Assembly: GCA_947384955.1 (NCBI GenBank)
Contig: CANDJC010000029.1
Location: forward strand, 1-42,492
Length of the DNA stretch: 42,492 nt
From: an uncultured Eubacterium sp.
GTDB lineage: Bacteria; Bacillota; Clostridia; Lachnospirales; Lachnospiraceae
Direction: 5' to 3'
A model generated the notes under the pieces. It was not told the DNA's origin and did no database searches. It worked only from the letters and a program-made list of their open reading frames with translations. The position numbers were made by a program, and so were the translations under genes. Positions 34,100 to 42,187 of the stretch are shown piece by piece (positions within the stretch are counted from its first letter, which is position 1; the number at the start of each line of letters is the position of its first letter).

Positions 34100-35854
34100 A
34101 TGCTGAAAGCAGAATACAGCCGCAAGATTAATAAAAGCAGTTTTATTTTAATTCCTGAAAACGACTGCAGGGAAGAAACAGACAGCATAGAGATGTTCCG
34201 TTACCATCAGATACCTTATTTTTTGTGTATGCGGGAGCAGAAAAAGGATACAGAGCAGCAGTTTAGCTATGATATAACAGGAAAGCGTTCTTTGGAACAG
34301 TTATTAGAATATAAAAAACTGGATTATCAGTTATTCAAAAAAATTATCACTTCATTTGACCTGGCATGCATTCAGACTGAGAATTATATGTTAACAGAAG
34401 ATGACATCCTGTTAAAGCCAGAATTTGTATTTACGCAGAGTGATACAGAACAGATTGTTTACTGCTATCTGCCGGGAAATAAGGATGATATCTGCAGTCA
34501 GTTCAAGGAATTTATGGAATATCTGCTGAAGTTTATAGATCATAATGATGAGAGGGCTGTTCAGCTTGCTTATGGAGTTTATCAAAAGGTTATAGAAGAG
34601 CGCGCATCATTACATAATGTCTTAAGCAATACGCAGCAGCTGACGGAACAATATTCTATAAATATGATACAAAAACAGGAACAGCAGTACCAAATAAATG
34701 CAGCGATAGATGTTAACGGGCCAATGAATACAGATTCATGCGTATCTGAGAAAAGCAGCATCCGCATAAAGCAACCGCATATGGAAGCAGACAGCAAAAG
34801 CATAAAACAGCGTCCGCATATGGAAGCAGACAGCAGAAGCGTAAAACAGTGCCCGCATATGGAAGCAGACAACAAAGGCATAAAGCAGCATTCACATAAC
34901 GAAACAGACATCAGAGGTATAAAACAGCATTTGAATACGGAAACAGACAGCGAGAGCATAACGCAGTGTCCGCATATGGAAGCAGACAGCAGAAATGATA
35001 AACAGCATCCGTATATGGAAGCAGACAGCAGAAGCATAATGCAGTATCCGCGTATAGAAGCAGACAGTGAAGATATAAAACAGATTTATACGAGAGACCA
35101 TATCAGGGATGTCAGACAGATGCATGCAAAACAGAATATTGAGCTTACCATGAAGCTTAACATGAACCAGAATATGGAAGATGATGAAAAGCCATTCAGG
35201 CAGCCTTTTAAAACAAAAGACCGAGAAGAACGGTTTGGTTCGAACGGATATTTTGATGAGCAGTATCCAGAAAGCAGTCTCCAGGATAAAGTGCACGAAA
35301 ATGAGGACGTATACAGTAAAGGAACGCAGAAAAAATCCAGGCAGGATAAAAAAGAACAGCAGCAGTCTCCAGAAGCCCGGGTACAGAAAAAAGAGAAATT
35401 ACGAAAAAGAGCTGCTGAAAAGCTGAAAAAACTGCTTTTAAAAAATATATATACAGACAGGGCAGGATATATGGAAGAGGAAACAGTTTTTGAAGCTGAT
35501 ACGGAAGAGGAACCTGAAATTCGAAATCCAACAGTCTGTCTGATGCCTGAAGCGGAGAGCTTTCAAAATCGGTTTGTTTATCAGGGGGCTGACCGCACAA
35601 GAGATTTTTACTGCACAGGAACGAAAATGATTGTTGGAAGTGATAAAGAAGAAAGCGATATTTATATTCCGATACCTATGGTCAGCAGAGTACACGCCAG
35701 AATAGAAATGGATGAGCTGGGTACATTTTTAGAAGATATGAATTCAACAAATGGTACTCACGTAAATGGAGAACTGCTGCAGTATCATGAACGGCGTATG
35801 CTGCAGAGGGGAGATATTATCAGTCTGGCAGGAGAGAGCTACAGTTTTCATTGA
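34100..35854 (+). CDS. DUF6382-FHA protein with long repeat linker
   Basis: A 584-residue protein closing the Tad locus. Residues about 1-165 match the DUF6382 domain of clostridial Tad loci (LKAEYSRKINKSSFILIPEN, DITGKRSLEQLLEYKKLDYQ, LLKPEFVF). Residues about 220-325 are eight 13-residue repeats of the type IKQRPHMEADSRS. A basic stretch (KKEKLRKRAAEKLKKLLLKN) comes next. Residues about 500-584 form an FHA phosphothreonine-binding domain with GSDKEESDIYI, SRVHARIE near residue 529 and the diagnostic NSTNGTHVNG. The start is ATG 34100 after AAGGGGAG. The protein is likely cytoplasmic and links pilus function to Ser/Thr kinase signalling; no kinase gene is in the window. Confidence 0.85.
   Translation: MLKAEYSRKINKSSFILIPENDCREETDSIEMFRYHQIPYFLCMREQKKDTEQQFSYDITGKRSLEQLLEYKKLDYQLFKKIITSFDLACIQTENYMLTEDDILLKPEFVFTQSDTEQIVYCYLPGNKDDICSQFKEFMEYLLKFIDHNDERAVQLAYGVYQKVIEERASLHNVLSNTQQLTEQYSINMIQKQEQQYQINAAIDVNGPMNTDSCVSEKSSIRIKQPHMEADSKSIKQRPHMEADSRSVKQCPHMEADNKGIKQHSHNETDIRGIKQHLNTETDSESITQCPHMEADSRNDKQHPYMEADSRSIMQYPRIEADSEDIKQIYTRDHIRDVRQMHAKQNIELTMKLNMNQNMEDDEKPFRQPFKTKDREERFGSNGYFDEQYPESSLQDKVHENEDVYSKGTQKKSRQDKKEQQQSPEARVQKKEKLRKRAAEKLKKLLLKNIYTDRAGYMEEETVFEADTEEEPEIRNPTVCLMPEAESFQNRFVYQGADRTRDFYCTGTKMIVGSDKEESDIYIPIPMVSRVHARIEMDELGTFLEDMNSTNGTHVNGELLQYHERRMLQRGDIISLAGESYSFH
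34766..35074 (+). repeat. 39-bp tandem repeats, 8 units, coding
   Basis: The first unit is 36 bp (34766-34801); seven 39-bp units follow from 34802 to 35074. The consensus codes for IKQRPHMEADSRS. Units 4 and 5 are the most diverged. Confidence 0.9.
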
Positions 35855-36047
35855 CAGTATATCTGGTATGTGGTATGTTCATGTAACAGCCGGTGTCCCA
35901 CCAGACAGAAATCAGAGTTTTTCCTGGTAAATGTAAATCATACAGCAGGAATTTTGGGTTTTTGTCGGAGCGATATATTAGGATGCCGGGATGTCATGAA
36001 TAAATCTGTAGAAAATTTAATGGCAATGAAAGGACTGTATCAGTATT

Positions 36048-36671
36048 TTGGAATATGTAGAAAATAATCAAATGCCTGGTCAGGAAAGACAGACAAAAAG
36101 GGCAGCTGTAACGATAGCACTGGTAATTATTAATACAGCAGTCTGGTGTATCATGGAGCTTTTTGGGGATACTCTGGATGGAGCGTATATTGCAGAGCAT
36201 GGCGCAATGTATCCGGAGATTATAAATACAGGTGAATGGTACAGGCTGTTTACGGCTATGTTTTTACATTTTGGCGCAGAGCATTTGGCAAATAATATGA
36301 TACTGCTGGCTGCAGCCGGCGGGAGACTGGAACATGCAGCTGGCTCTGTGCGTTATCTGATAATTTATTTAGGGTCTGGCCTGCTAGGAAATGCAGTTTC
36401 GTTATACAGTATGCTGCAGACCGGTGATTATGCAGTCTGTGCAGGAGCTTCCGGTGCAGTATTTGGAATCATTGGCGGCCTGGTCTGGGCAGCTGTTCGC
36501 AACAGAGGTAATTTTGAGGGACTTTCTTTAAAGGGACTTTTGTTAATGATAGCTCTGTGCATGTACTATGGGATTACCACAGCAGGTGTGGATAACTGGG
36601 CACATGCTGGCGGGGCTGCTGGCGGATTTTTCCTGTGTGTACTTTTATATAGAAAACCACAGAATGCTTGA
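36048..36671 (+). CDS. Rhomboid-family intramembrane serine protease
   Basis: A 207-residue membrane protein with about six helices. The catalytic dyad is clear: Ser in GASGAVFGIIGG and His in NWAHAGGAAGGF. The segment FTAMFLHFGAEHLANNM is the conserved rhomboid His-Asn region. It would cut membrane-anchored substrates within the bilayer. The start is uncertain: TTG 36048 or ATG 36072, neither with a convincing ribosome site. It is the first gene after the pilus locus, 193 bases on, in the same direction; that gap has no recognisable gene. Whether it acts on pilus proteins is unknown. Confidence 0.92.
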   Translation: MEYVENNQMPGQERQTKRAAVTIALVIINTAVWCIMELFGDTLDGAYIAEHGAMYPEIINTGEWYRLFTAMFLHFGAEHLANNMILLAAAGGRLEHAAGSVRYLIIYLGSGLLGNAVSLYSMLQTGDYAVCAGASGAVFGIIGGLVWAAVRNRGNFEGLSLKGLLLMIALCMYYGITTAGVDNWAHAGGAAGGFFLCVLLYRKPQNA

Positions 36672-36758
36672 AATTATCTGCAAAAGCCGATATACTATTT
36701 GATAGGGTATTGGTGAAAAACTTCATAAGTTTAGAAGCATACAAATGAGAGGTAGAAT

Positions 36759-37760
36759 ATGAAAGTAAATATTTATTATGGCGGCAGAGGTGTTCTGGAT
36801 GATCCGACCTTGTACGTAATTAATAAAATGCAGCAGGTACTGGAAGAATTACGTGTAACGGTAGAACGTTATAATATCTATGAACAGAAAAACAGTATAG
36901 CAACACTTCCACAGACGATAAAAGAAGCTGACGGGATTATTCTGGCGACAACAGTGGAATGGCTTGGGATTGGCGGTTATATGCAGCAGTTTTTAGATTC
37001 CTGCTGGCTGTATGGAGATAAGGAAAAATTCAGCCAGACTTATATGCAGCCGGTCGTGATGTCAACTGCTTATGGCGAACGCGAAGGAGAGCTTACGCTT
37101 GCAAATGCATGGGAAATGTTAGGAGGTCTTCCCTGCAGCGGATTATGCGGTTATGTTGCAGATTTGCTGACTTTTGAAATGAATCAGGATTATTCGGTTA
37201 TTATTGAAAAGAAAGCTGAGAATTTATACCGTACAATTTCACAAAAAATGAAAAGTCTTCCGAACAGTAATCAGGCAGTTACTAAGACTGTGCTCAGGAC
37301 ACAGGATTTAGGACTGACTCCTCAGGAGAGCGAGCAGCTGTCCAAATATGTTTCAGATGACAGTTATGTAAAGAAACAAAAAGAAGATATTGAAGAACTG
37401 GCGAATAAGTTTAAAGGATTACTGGATAAAGATAAAACTGAGGACGAAGAGGAATCTCCGATGTATATTGCAGATTTTGAATCTCATTTCAAGCCTCAGA
37501 AAGATTTTAAAGCAAAGTATCTGTTTATTATCGAAGGAAGGAAAAAACCTTTAACGATAGAAGTCGTGCAGGATGAACTGAAATGCAGTTATGGAAAGCA
37601 GGATGGCATAGATGTATATGCCAAAATGACTACCGATGTTTTAGAACGAATTATAGCCGGAAAGATGACATTTCAAAGAGCATTCATGACAGGCGAATTA
37701 ACGGCAAAAGGTAATTTTAAAACCCTGCGCATGCTGGATGATTTGTTTAATTTTGTTTAG
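36759..37760 (+). CDS. Flavodoxin-like / SCP2 sterol-binding domain fusion protein
   Basis: A 333-residue cytoplasmic fusion. Residues about 1-165 resemble an NAD(P)H-dependent FMN reductase or flavodoxin-like fold (MKVNIYYGGRGVLDDPTLYV, ADGIILATTVEWLGIGGYMQ, PVVMSTAYGEREGELTLANA). Residues about 230-333 are an SCP2-type lipid-binding domain (DVYAKMTTDVLERIIAGKMT, GELTAKGNFKTLRMLDDLF). The pairing is seen in Lachnospiraceae, but the substrate is unknown. GAGAGGTAG precedes the ATG. It ends against a convergent gene. Confidence 0.82.
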   Translation: MKVNIYYGGRGVLDDPTLYVINKMQQVLEELRVTVERYNIYEQKNSIATLPQTIKEADGIILATTVEWLGIGGYMQQFLDSCWLYGDKEKFSQTYMQPVVMSTAYGEREGELTLANAWEMLGGLPCSGLCGYVADLLTFEMNQDYSVIIEKKAENLYRTISQKMKSLPNSNQAVTKTVLRTQDLGLTPQESEQLSKYVSDDSYVKKQKEDIEELANKFKGLLDKDKTEDEEESPMYIADFESHFKPQKDFKAKYLFIIEGRKKPLTIEVVQDELKCSYGKQDGIDVYAKMTTDVLERIIAGKMTFQRAFMTGELTAKGNFKTLRMLDDLFNFV

Positions 37761-37786
37761 GCCATAGCAGGGCTGAATCATGGCAG

Positions 37787-37817
37787 GCTGCCAGAAAGTT
37801 TGTTGCTTTTTGGCAGC
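37787..37817. terminator. Hairpin between convergent genes
   Basis: GCTGCCAGAAAG (37787-37798) pairs with CTTTTTGGCAGC (37806-37817), allowing one G-T pair. It lies between the SCP2 and histidine kinase stops and has no T-run, so termination is likely but not certain. Confidence 0.5.
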
Positions 37818-37867
37818 AGCAGAGTGATATCTTTCAGTTACAGTTTATAAAGGTCTGCCCTGATGTT

Positions 37868-38509
37868 TCAAAATGATTCTAATCTGACTGGCAGAGAAAT
37901 TGTAAAAGTACATCCTTTGCCTGGATGATTTTCAAGCGTCAGTGTTCCTCCATGACATTCAATAATCTGTTTTGTAATGGCAAGACCGAGTCCTGTACCC
38001 TGAGCTTTTGTGGTAGTGAACATTTGAAATACGGTATCTTCTAATTCTGCAGGAATGCCTCCGCCACAGTCAGATACACTGATTGATGCAAATGAGTTTT
38101 CTGTATGTGTCGCTATTGTGATATATTGAGAGTCAGTTTCAGCGGAGTTTTTCAGAAGATTTAAGACAGCCTGTTTTAGTTTAATATGACTGGCATTGAC
38201 AACAGGAAGATGACTGCATAGACTGATGTTCCATTGCAGGTCAGGATAAGTATCTTTCATATACTGACAAGTGTCTCTGACTAAAAGGTTTAAGTCCAGC
38301 GGTTCTTTCTGAAGATGGTCGATTGCACTTGCCTGAGATATTTCAAGAACCATGTTTTTCAGATAAGTTATTTCATGCCGGATATTATTCCAATAAGGTT
38401 CGTCGTGAAGCTGCGGGCATTTACTGTTAAGCAGCTGTACGGAACTGTTTATCAGAGTAATTGTGTTTTTAATTTCATGAAAAATTTGCTGATAATCCTG
38501 TGAATTCAT
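37868..38509 (-). CDS. Sensorless soluble histidine kinase
   Basis: A 213-residue kinase with only the catalytic core. The HisKA segment is near residue 11 (IFHEIKNTITLINSSVQLLN, His in HEIKN). The HATPase domain has the N-box LKQAVLNLLKNSAE, G1 SDCGGGIP, the F-box region VFQMFTTTKAQ and G2 GTGLGLAITKQIIECHGG. There is no membrane segment, PAS or HAMP domain. AAAGGGGG precedes the ATG. No response regulator is adjacent, so it is an orphan; such short kinases in spore formers sometimes feed Spo0A, but nothing here shows it. Confidence 0.88.
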   Translation of the reverse strand: MNSQDYQQIFHEIKNTITLINSSVQLLNSKCPQLHDEPYWNNIRHEITYLKNMVLEISQASAIDHLQKEPLDLNLLVRDTCQYMKDTYPDLQWNISLCSHLPVVNASHIKLKQAVLNLLKNSAETDSQYITIATHTENSFASISVSDCGGGIPAELEDTVFQMFTTTKAQGTGLGLAITKQIIECHGGTLTLENHPGKGCTFTISLPVRLESF

Positions 38510-38626
38510 AAATAGCCCCCTTTATCCATGTAGTTTTGATAAATTTTAGCATTTTTTGTATTCAGATACAATGATAAATTGAGAAAAACTAATTAATTAA
38601 TCAAATTTTATAAGAGGAGAAGAAAA

Positions 38627-39046
38627 ATGAGAGATGAAAACTGTATTTTTTGTAAAATAATCGCTGGAGAGATTCCGTCTAAAACTATTTATGAGGATGA
38701 GGATTTTAAAGTAATACTGGATGCAAATCCGGCGTCTAAGGGCCATGCTTTAATTCTTCCGAAGGAACACTTTGCGAATATTTATGAAATCAGTGAAGAA
38801 ATGCTGTCTAAAGCTGCCAGACTGGCTAAAAGGCTTGCGGAACATATGACTAAAGTGCTCGAGTGCGACGGATTGAATTTGTTACAGAATAATGGTGAAG
38901 TTGCTGGGCAGACCGTATTTCATTTTCATATGCATTTGATTCCGCGTTATGAAGGGATGAAAAACAAGGATTTACTGAACTGGACGCACGAGGATTTTAC
39001 AGAAGAAGAGCAGGAAGAAATCTGCCAGAAACTAAGGAACTGTTAG
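38627..39046 (+). CDS. HIT family nucleotide-binding hydrolase
   Basis: A 139-residue HIT (histidine triad) protein. It has the zinc-type start CIFCKIIAGEIPSKTIYEDE, GHALILPKEHFANIYE, and the triad FHFHMHLIPR with His-x-His-x-His. Family members hydrolyse nucleoside phosphoramidates or dinucleotides such as AMP-lysine. The length is normal and AGGAG precedes the ATG. It stands alone with its own terminator. Confidence 0.95.
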   Translation: MRDENCIFCKIIAGEIPSKTIYEDEDFKVILDANPASKGHALILPKEHFANIYEISEEMLSKAARLAKRLAEHMTKVLECDGLNLLQNNGEVAGQTVFHFHMHLIPRYEGMKNKDLLNWTHEDFTEEEQEEICQKLRNC

Positions 39047-39067
39047 TTTTAGGGCTTCAAATCAGAA

Positions 39068-39107
39068 AAAGAGGGACTTCCTGCCTGATGGCAGAAAACC
39101 CCTCTTT
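39068..39107 (+). terminator. Terminator after the HIT gene
   Basis: AAAGAGGG (39068-39075) pairs with CCCTCTTT (39100-39107), with a nested CTGCC/GGCAG stem (39081-39094). The T-run is short. Confidence 0.6.
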
Positions 39108-39187
39108 AATAAACCAGTCCCGCTTACTTTATATAATTCCATATTTCATGTTAATCTAAATTGTCTGTTTACTCAGCCTTTTTTCAT

Positions 39188-39250
39188 TTATACAAGCTGC
39201 TTTCCAAATTGTTTCAAATACGATTTTGCATCTTCTAAAGATACACTCAT
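39188..39250 (-). pseudogene. Possible YbaK/EbsC N-terminal remnant
   Basis: A 20-codon frame, MSVSLEDAKSYLKQFGKQLV then stop, lies 13 bases after the MATE stop on the same strand. It resembles the first residues of small YbaK/EbsC-type aminoacyl-tRNA deacylases, which often begin with a similar helix. No further YbaK sequence is seen in the 140 bases downstream, so this would be a cut-off stub. The match is short and could be chance. Confidence 0.3.
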
Positions 39251-39263
39251 ATTAACTTAAATC

Positions 39264-40640
39264 TTACTCTTGTTTTTCAATATGAAGCTGTACTTCTGCT
39301 TCTGTCAGTTCTTGATGAAGCTGTAATGCCATAAAAATTGTAATCATGCATGAAATCACATCTGCAATCGGCTGCGCATAAAGTATTCCATTGATTCCCC
39401 AAACGTTCGGGAGAAGCAAAATCACTGGGACAAAACAAATTCCCTGCCTGCAAGCCCCAAGGATAAAGCCTTTTGTTCCTTTACCAAGTGCAAGAAACAA
39501 AGAAGAATATACCGTATAAAAGCCAAACAGGAAGAATGAAAATCCATTTGCCAAAAGGGATTTCTGCCCTACCGCAATCATTTCCGTATTTCCATTTGCA
39601 AACTGAGAAATTATCTGCACAGAAAACAGAACCATTAGCAAACCAGCTATTACACAGAAAACTGTTGACCACAAAATAGATGTTCGAATCGCCTCCTTCA
39701 AACGCTGGAACTTCTTTGCCCCATAGCTGAATCCTGCAATCGGCTGAAATCCTTTCAGGAAGCCAAATACCACTAAGGTTCCCATAGATGTAAGCCTTGT
39801 GACCGCTCCCATCCCGGCAATGACAGCATCGCCATATCCATTTGCCGCCCGGTTGATAAGTGCTATGGAAAGACTGGTAAGAAGCTGAAAGGTAAGTGTT
39901 GGGACTCCAATTTTCAAAACTTCCATATATATCTGCTTGGAAGGCTTAAAATCCTTTATGCTGAATGAAAACGCACTCTTTTTACGAAGCGCATAAGTTA
40001 AGTACACAAGCGTGGAAACAAATTGAGAAATGGCAGTGGCAATCGCAGCTCCCGCAACCCCCATATCAAATGCATAAATAAAAACCGGATCTAAGCCAGT
40101 ATTTAATACGGCGCCCAACAGCAAGGCACACATGGCTGTTTTTGCTGCCGCTTCACTTGCCACAATATTATTCATTGTCACATTAAATACATTAAAGATA
40201 CAGGAAATTACATATATCCTTGCATAAGTCAGGGCATAAGGCATAATGGTATCTGTTGCCCCAAGCATGGTTAAAATCGGTTTCAGAAAAACAGCAGCCA
40301 AAATAATAATAACCGCACCGATCATAACGCTGCTGTATACTGCCGTACTCGCCACCTTATTCGCAGTACCTCTGTCCCCGCGTCCCAACAGCCTTGAAAG
40401 ATAAGATGCCGCACCATTGCCAAACATCAATCCCAGTCCTGCTACTGTCTGTCCTAATGGAAACACAATCGAAATCGCACCCATAGGGCTTTCTCCCAAA
40501 CCTCCCACAAAATACGCATCTGCCAGATTATAAAGGGCATTGATTAACATATCAGTCATAATCGGTACGTCAAGAGCTACAAGAGCTTTGGGGACTGGCG
40601 CACTCCCTAATAGTTCCATTTTGCTGTTACGTTCACTCAT
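39264..40640 (-). CDS. MATE family efflux transporter
   Basis: A 458-residue multidrug/toxin efflux pump with about 12 helices, exporting drugs in exchange for sodium or protons. Family signs are PIMTDMLINALYNLADAYFVGGL at the start, MFGNGAASYLSRLLGRGD in the first loop, and the second-half counterpart GFLKGFQPIAGFSYGAKKF. The start ATG has GAAAGGAG. It is divergent from a padR gene with shared operators (40666-40804), so substrate-responsive induction is likely. Confidence 0.95.
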   Translation of the reverse strand: MSERNSKMELLGSAPVPKALVALDVPIMTDMLINALYNLADAYFVGGLGESPMGAISIVFPLGQTVAGLGLMFGNGAASYLSRLLGRGDRGTANKVASTAVYSSVMIGAVIIILAAVFLKPILTMLGATDTIMPYALTYARIYVISCIFNVFNVTMNNIVASEAAAKTAMCALLLGAVLNTGLDPVFIYAFDMGVAGAAIATAISQFVSTLVYLTYALRKKSAFSFSIKDFKPSKQIYMEVLKIGVPTLTFQLLTSLSIALINRAANGYGDAVIAGMGAVTRLTSMGTLVVFGFLKGFQPIAGFSYGAKKFQRLKEAIRTSILWSTVFCVIAGLLMVLFSVQIISQFANGNTEMIAVGQKSLLANGFSFFLFGFYTVYSSLFLALGKGTKGFILGACRQGICFVPVILLLPNVWGINGILYAQPIADVISCMITIFMALQLHQELTEAEVQLHIEKQE

Positions 40641-40709
40641 TTCTAAATACTCCTTTCTCTTGAAAACTATTATTTACAGTAGTATATTTTATACTATTTC
40701 AAGCAAAAA

Positions 40710-40738
40710 AATATACTATAATTTATAGTAGTTGTCAA
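40710..40738 (-). promoter_or_regulatory. Promoter of the MATE gene
   Basis: On the minus strand, TTGACA (40738-40733), 17 bases, then TATATT (40715-40710). The perfect palindrome at 40715-40729 lies across its spacer. Confidence 0.7.
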
Positions 40739-40765
40739 GAGAGTAGTGATAGTTTTTTCTATATC

Positions 40766-40794
40766 TTGACAGCAGCTATCAAATCTAATACTAT
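40766..40794 (+). promoter_or_regulatory. Promoter of padR
   Basis: TTGACA (40766-40771), 17 bases, then TACTAT (40789-40794). The operator at 40790-40804 covers the -10, which suggests self-repression. Confidence 0.7.
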
Positions 40795-40843
40795 AAATTA
40801 CAGTGTAGAATACACATAAATTCAGAGAGAAAGGCTGGTCACA

Positions 40844-41383
40844 ATGGCTGCAATTGATTTAATTGTATTGGGAATGTTAAAAAAAGAGCCTATGGGCGCT
40901 TATGATATTCAAAAGCTGGTGGAATACCGCAATATATCCAAATGGGTAAAAATAAGTACCCCGTCTATCTACAAAAAGGCACTCCAGCTGGAAGAAAAGG
41001 GATATATCAAAGGAACTATTGTAAAGGAAGGGAAAATGCCAGAAAAAGCAGTTTATTCCCTGACTGATGCTGGAAATAAGGAATTTGAAAGGCTGATGCT
41101 GGAAATCTCCGCTAAACCTATCCATATATTTTTAGATTTTAATGCTGTGATTGTCAATTTAGACAGTTTACCTTCGGAAATCCAGCAATCTTGTATAAAC
41201 AGCATTGAAAAAAACATCAAAACGCTGAAAACTTATTTAGAGGATAACATTGTTGAAAAAGAAAATATTCCGGAAATTCCCGAAACAGGTATGGCAGTTT
41301 TACAGCAGCAGTATGTTTTAGTGGAAGCAGTTGAAAAATGGATTGCTTCTCTGAAAGAACGTTTTCCATCAAATAATGAATAG
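40844..41383 (+). CDS. PadR family transcriptional regulator
   Basis: A 179-residue repressor. The N-terminal winged helix is typical of PadR (IVLGMLKKEPMGAYDIQKLV, STPSIYKKALQLEEKGYIKG, AVYSLTDAGNKEFERLMLE), and the C-terminal region is helical for dimer formation. The length suits the PadR-s2/VirR-like group. GAAAGG precedes the ATG. It is divergent from the MATE pump and most likely represses both, with release by a pump substrate. Confidence 0.93.
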   Translation: MAAIDLIVLGMLKKEPMGAYDIQKLVEYRNISKWVKISTPSIYKKALQLEEKGYIKGTIVKEGKMPEKAVYSLTDAGNKEFERLMLEISAKPIHIFLDFNAVIVNLDSLPSEIQQSCINSIEKNIKTLKTYLEDNIVEKENIPEIPETGMAVLQQQYVLVEAVEKWIASLKERFPSNNE

Positions 41384-41443
41384 ATAATTTACAATAATAA
41401 AATCCATTACTGTTTTAAAAGTTAGGCGGCTCGCTCCTGAAAC

Positions 41444-41485
41444 GATTATCGGTTTCTGCAAAAAAAACCGATAACCGCATTTTTT
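41444..41485 (+). terminator. Terminator after padR
   Basis: GATTATCGGTTT (41444-41455) pairs with AAACCGATAACC (41465-41476), followed by GCATTTTTT. It lies just outside the KTR gene's stop and could also act on the other strand. Confidence 0.75.
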
Positions 41486-41496
41486 AACTCTGCGTG

Positions 41497-41700
41497 TTAT
41501 CGGCTCTGCGTCTGTGCGTCTGGCTCTTTGATAACCGAAATATTAAATTGTGTTACATTGATTAAGATTTCCTGTTTACATTTGGGACAGAACAGCGGGA
41601 AATTGCGAAGCTCTGTATCTGACTGCATTTTAATGCGTGTCTTGCTTCCGCAGACAGGGCATAATAACCATTTGAACTGCTCGCTCCCGTTATGATTCAT
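41497..41700 (-). CDS. Cysteine-rich KTR domain protein
   Basis: A 67-residue zinc-ribbon-like protein. CPVCGSKTR and FCPKCKQE give four cysteines as two CxxC pairs, and the end ISVIKEPDAQTQSR is characteristic of the Cys-rich KTR family found on Gram-positive conjugative elements. The start is ATG 41700 after GCAGGA; the longer frame from 41733 has no ribosome site. It overlaps the upstream gene's stop by 11 bases. Function unknown. Confidence 0.85.
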   Translation of the reverse strand: MNHNGSEQFKWLLCPVCGSKTRIKMQSDTELRNFPLFCPKCKQEILINVTQFNISVIKEPDAQTQSR

Positions 41701-41935
41701 GGTTCTTATTCCTGCTTTCCTTTTGCAGTACAACGCTGCTGATAACGCCTATGCCGCCCAATAACGCACAGGATTTTGACGGGAAAAGGATTCCTGCCGC
41801 CACCAGACCAGCGCCAAGAACTAAGTTACATACTGCAGCCGTTTTTAACGATTTCTTTTTCGGATTGGGAAGCTCTGCGGAAATTCCCAGTGTGTTATTC
41901 AGCTTTTCGCAAGCCTTATTTACTTCTTTAATCAT
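41690..41935 (-). CDS. Small membrane protein of the KTR gene cluster
   Basis: An 81-residue protein with an N-terminal amphipathic part (MIKEVNKACEKLNNTLG) and two hydrophobic stretches near the end (AAVCNLVLGAGLVAAGILFP and LLGGIGVISSVVL). AAGGAGGACGC precedes ATG 41935, which decides this start over the frame from 41977. I do not recognise a family. It is cotranscribed with its neighbours. Confidence 0.7.
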   Translation of the reverse strand: MIKEVNKACEKLNNTLGISAELPNPKKKSLKTAAVCNLVLGAGLVAAGILFPSKSCALLGGIGVISSVVLQKESRNKNHES

Positions 41936-41945
41936 TGCGTCCTCC

Positions 41946-42170
41946 TTAAAATAATAACTGTATGCTATGATTTGCAATAAGCAGCACGCCAGCGCCTATG
42001 ATAATCCATAGGGCTGTGGCTTTCTTCTCTTTCCCTTTCTTCTTGTTCAGAAACAGGAAAAGCAGCCCCGCACCCACAAAGCAGATACCAGCAATCAATG
42101 ATACGATTGAAATAGTCTGCATGATTTCCGCACTCGGAACAGGTACAAAATCAGGAATTGGAAAGCTCAT
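41946..42170 (-). CDS. Small two-helix membrane protein
   Basis: A 74-residue protein with two transmembrane helices (ISIVSLIAGICFVGAGLLFL and ATALWIIIGAGVLLIANHSI) separated by a basic KKKGKEKK loop. AAAGGGG precedes the ATG. No family is recognised. The 10-base gap to the next gene supports an operon. Confidence 0.7.
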   Translation of the reverse strand: MSFPIPDFVPVPSAEIMQTISIVSLIAGICFVGAGLLFLFLNKKKGKEKKATALWIIIGAGVLLIANHSIQLLF

Positions 42171-42187
42171 GTTATCGCCCCTTTCTT

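Larger units (their letters stand above)
40666..40804. promoter_or_regulatory. PadR operator array in the MATE/padR divergent region
   Basis: Three 15-bp sites share the pattern ACTATaa-TTAnAGT: ACTATTATTTACAGT (40666-40680), the perfect palindrome ACTATAATTTATAGT (40715-40729), and ACTATAAATTACAGT (40790-40804). A related palindrome, AGTATATTTTATACT, lies at 40681-40695. The second overlaps the MATE promoter and the third overlaps the padR -10. Binding by the adjacent PadR is an inference. Confidence 0.75.

Noticed and set aside
35870-36067. 65-codon frame between the FHA and rhomboid genes
   Set aside because: No ribosome site, no family and an unlike composition; the gap shows nothing else clear.
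36686-36693. Exact SigD -10 sequence GCCGATAT upstream of the flavodoxin/SCP2 gene
   Set aside because: No TAAA-like -35 lies 12-16 bases upstream (the bases at the right distance are CTTG), and the gene has no motility link.
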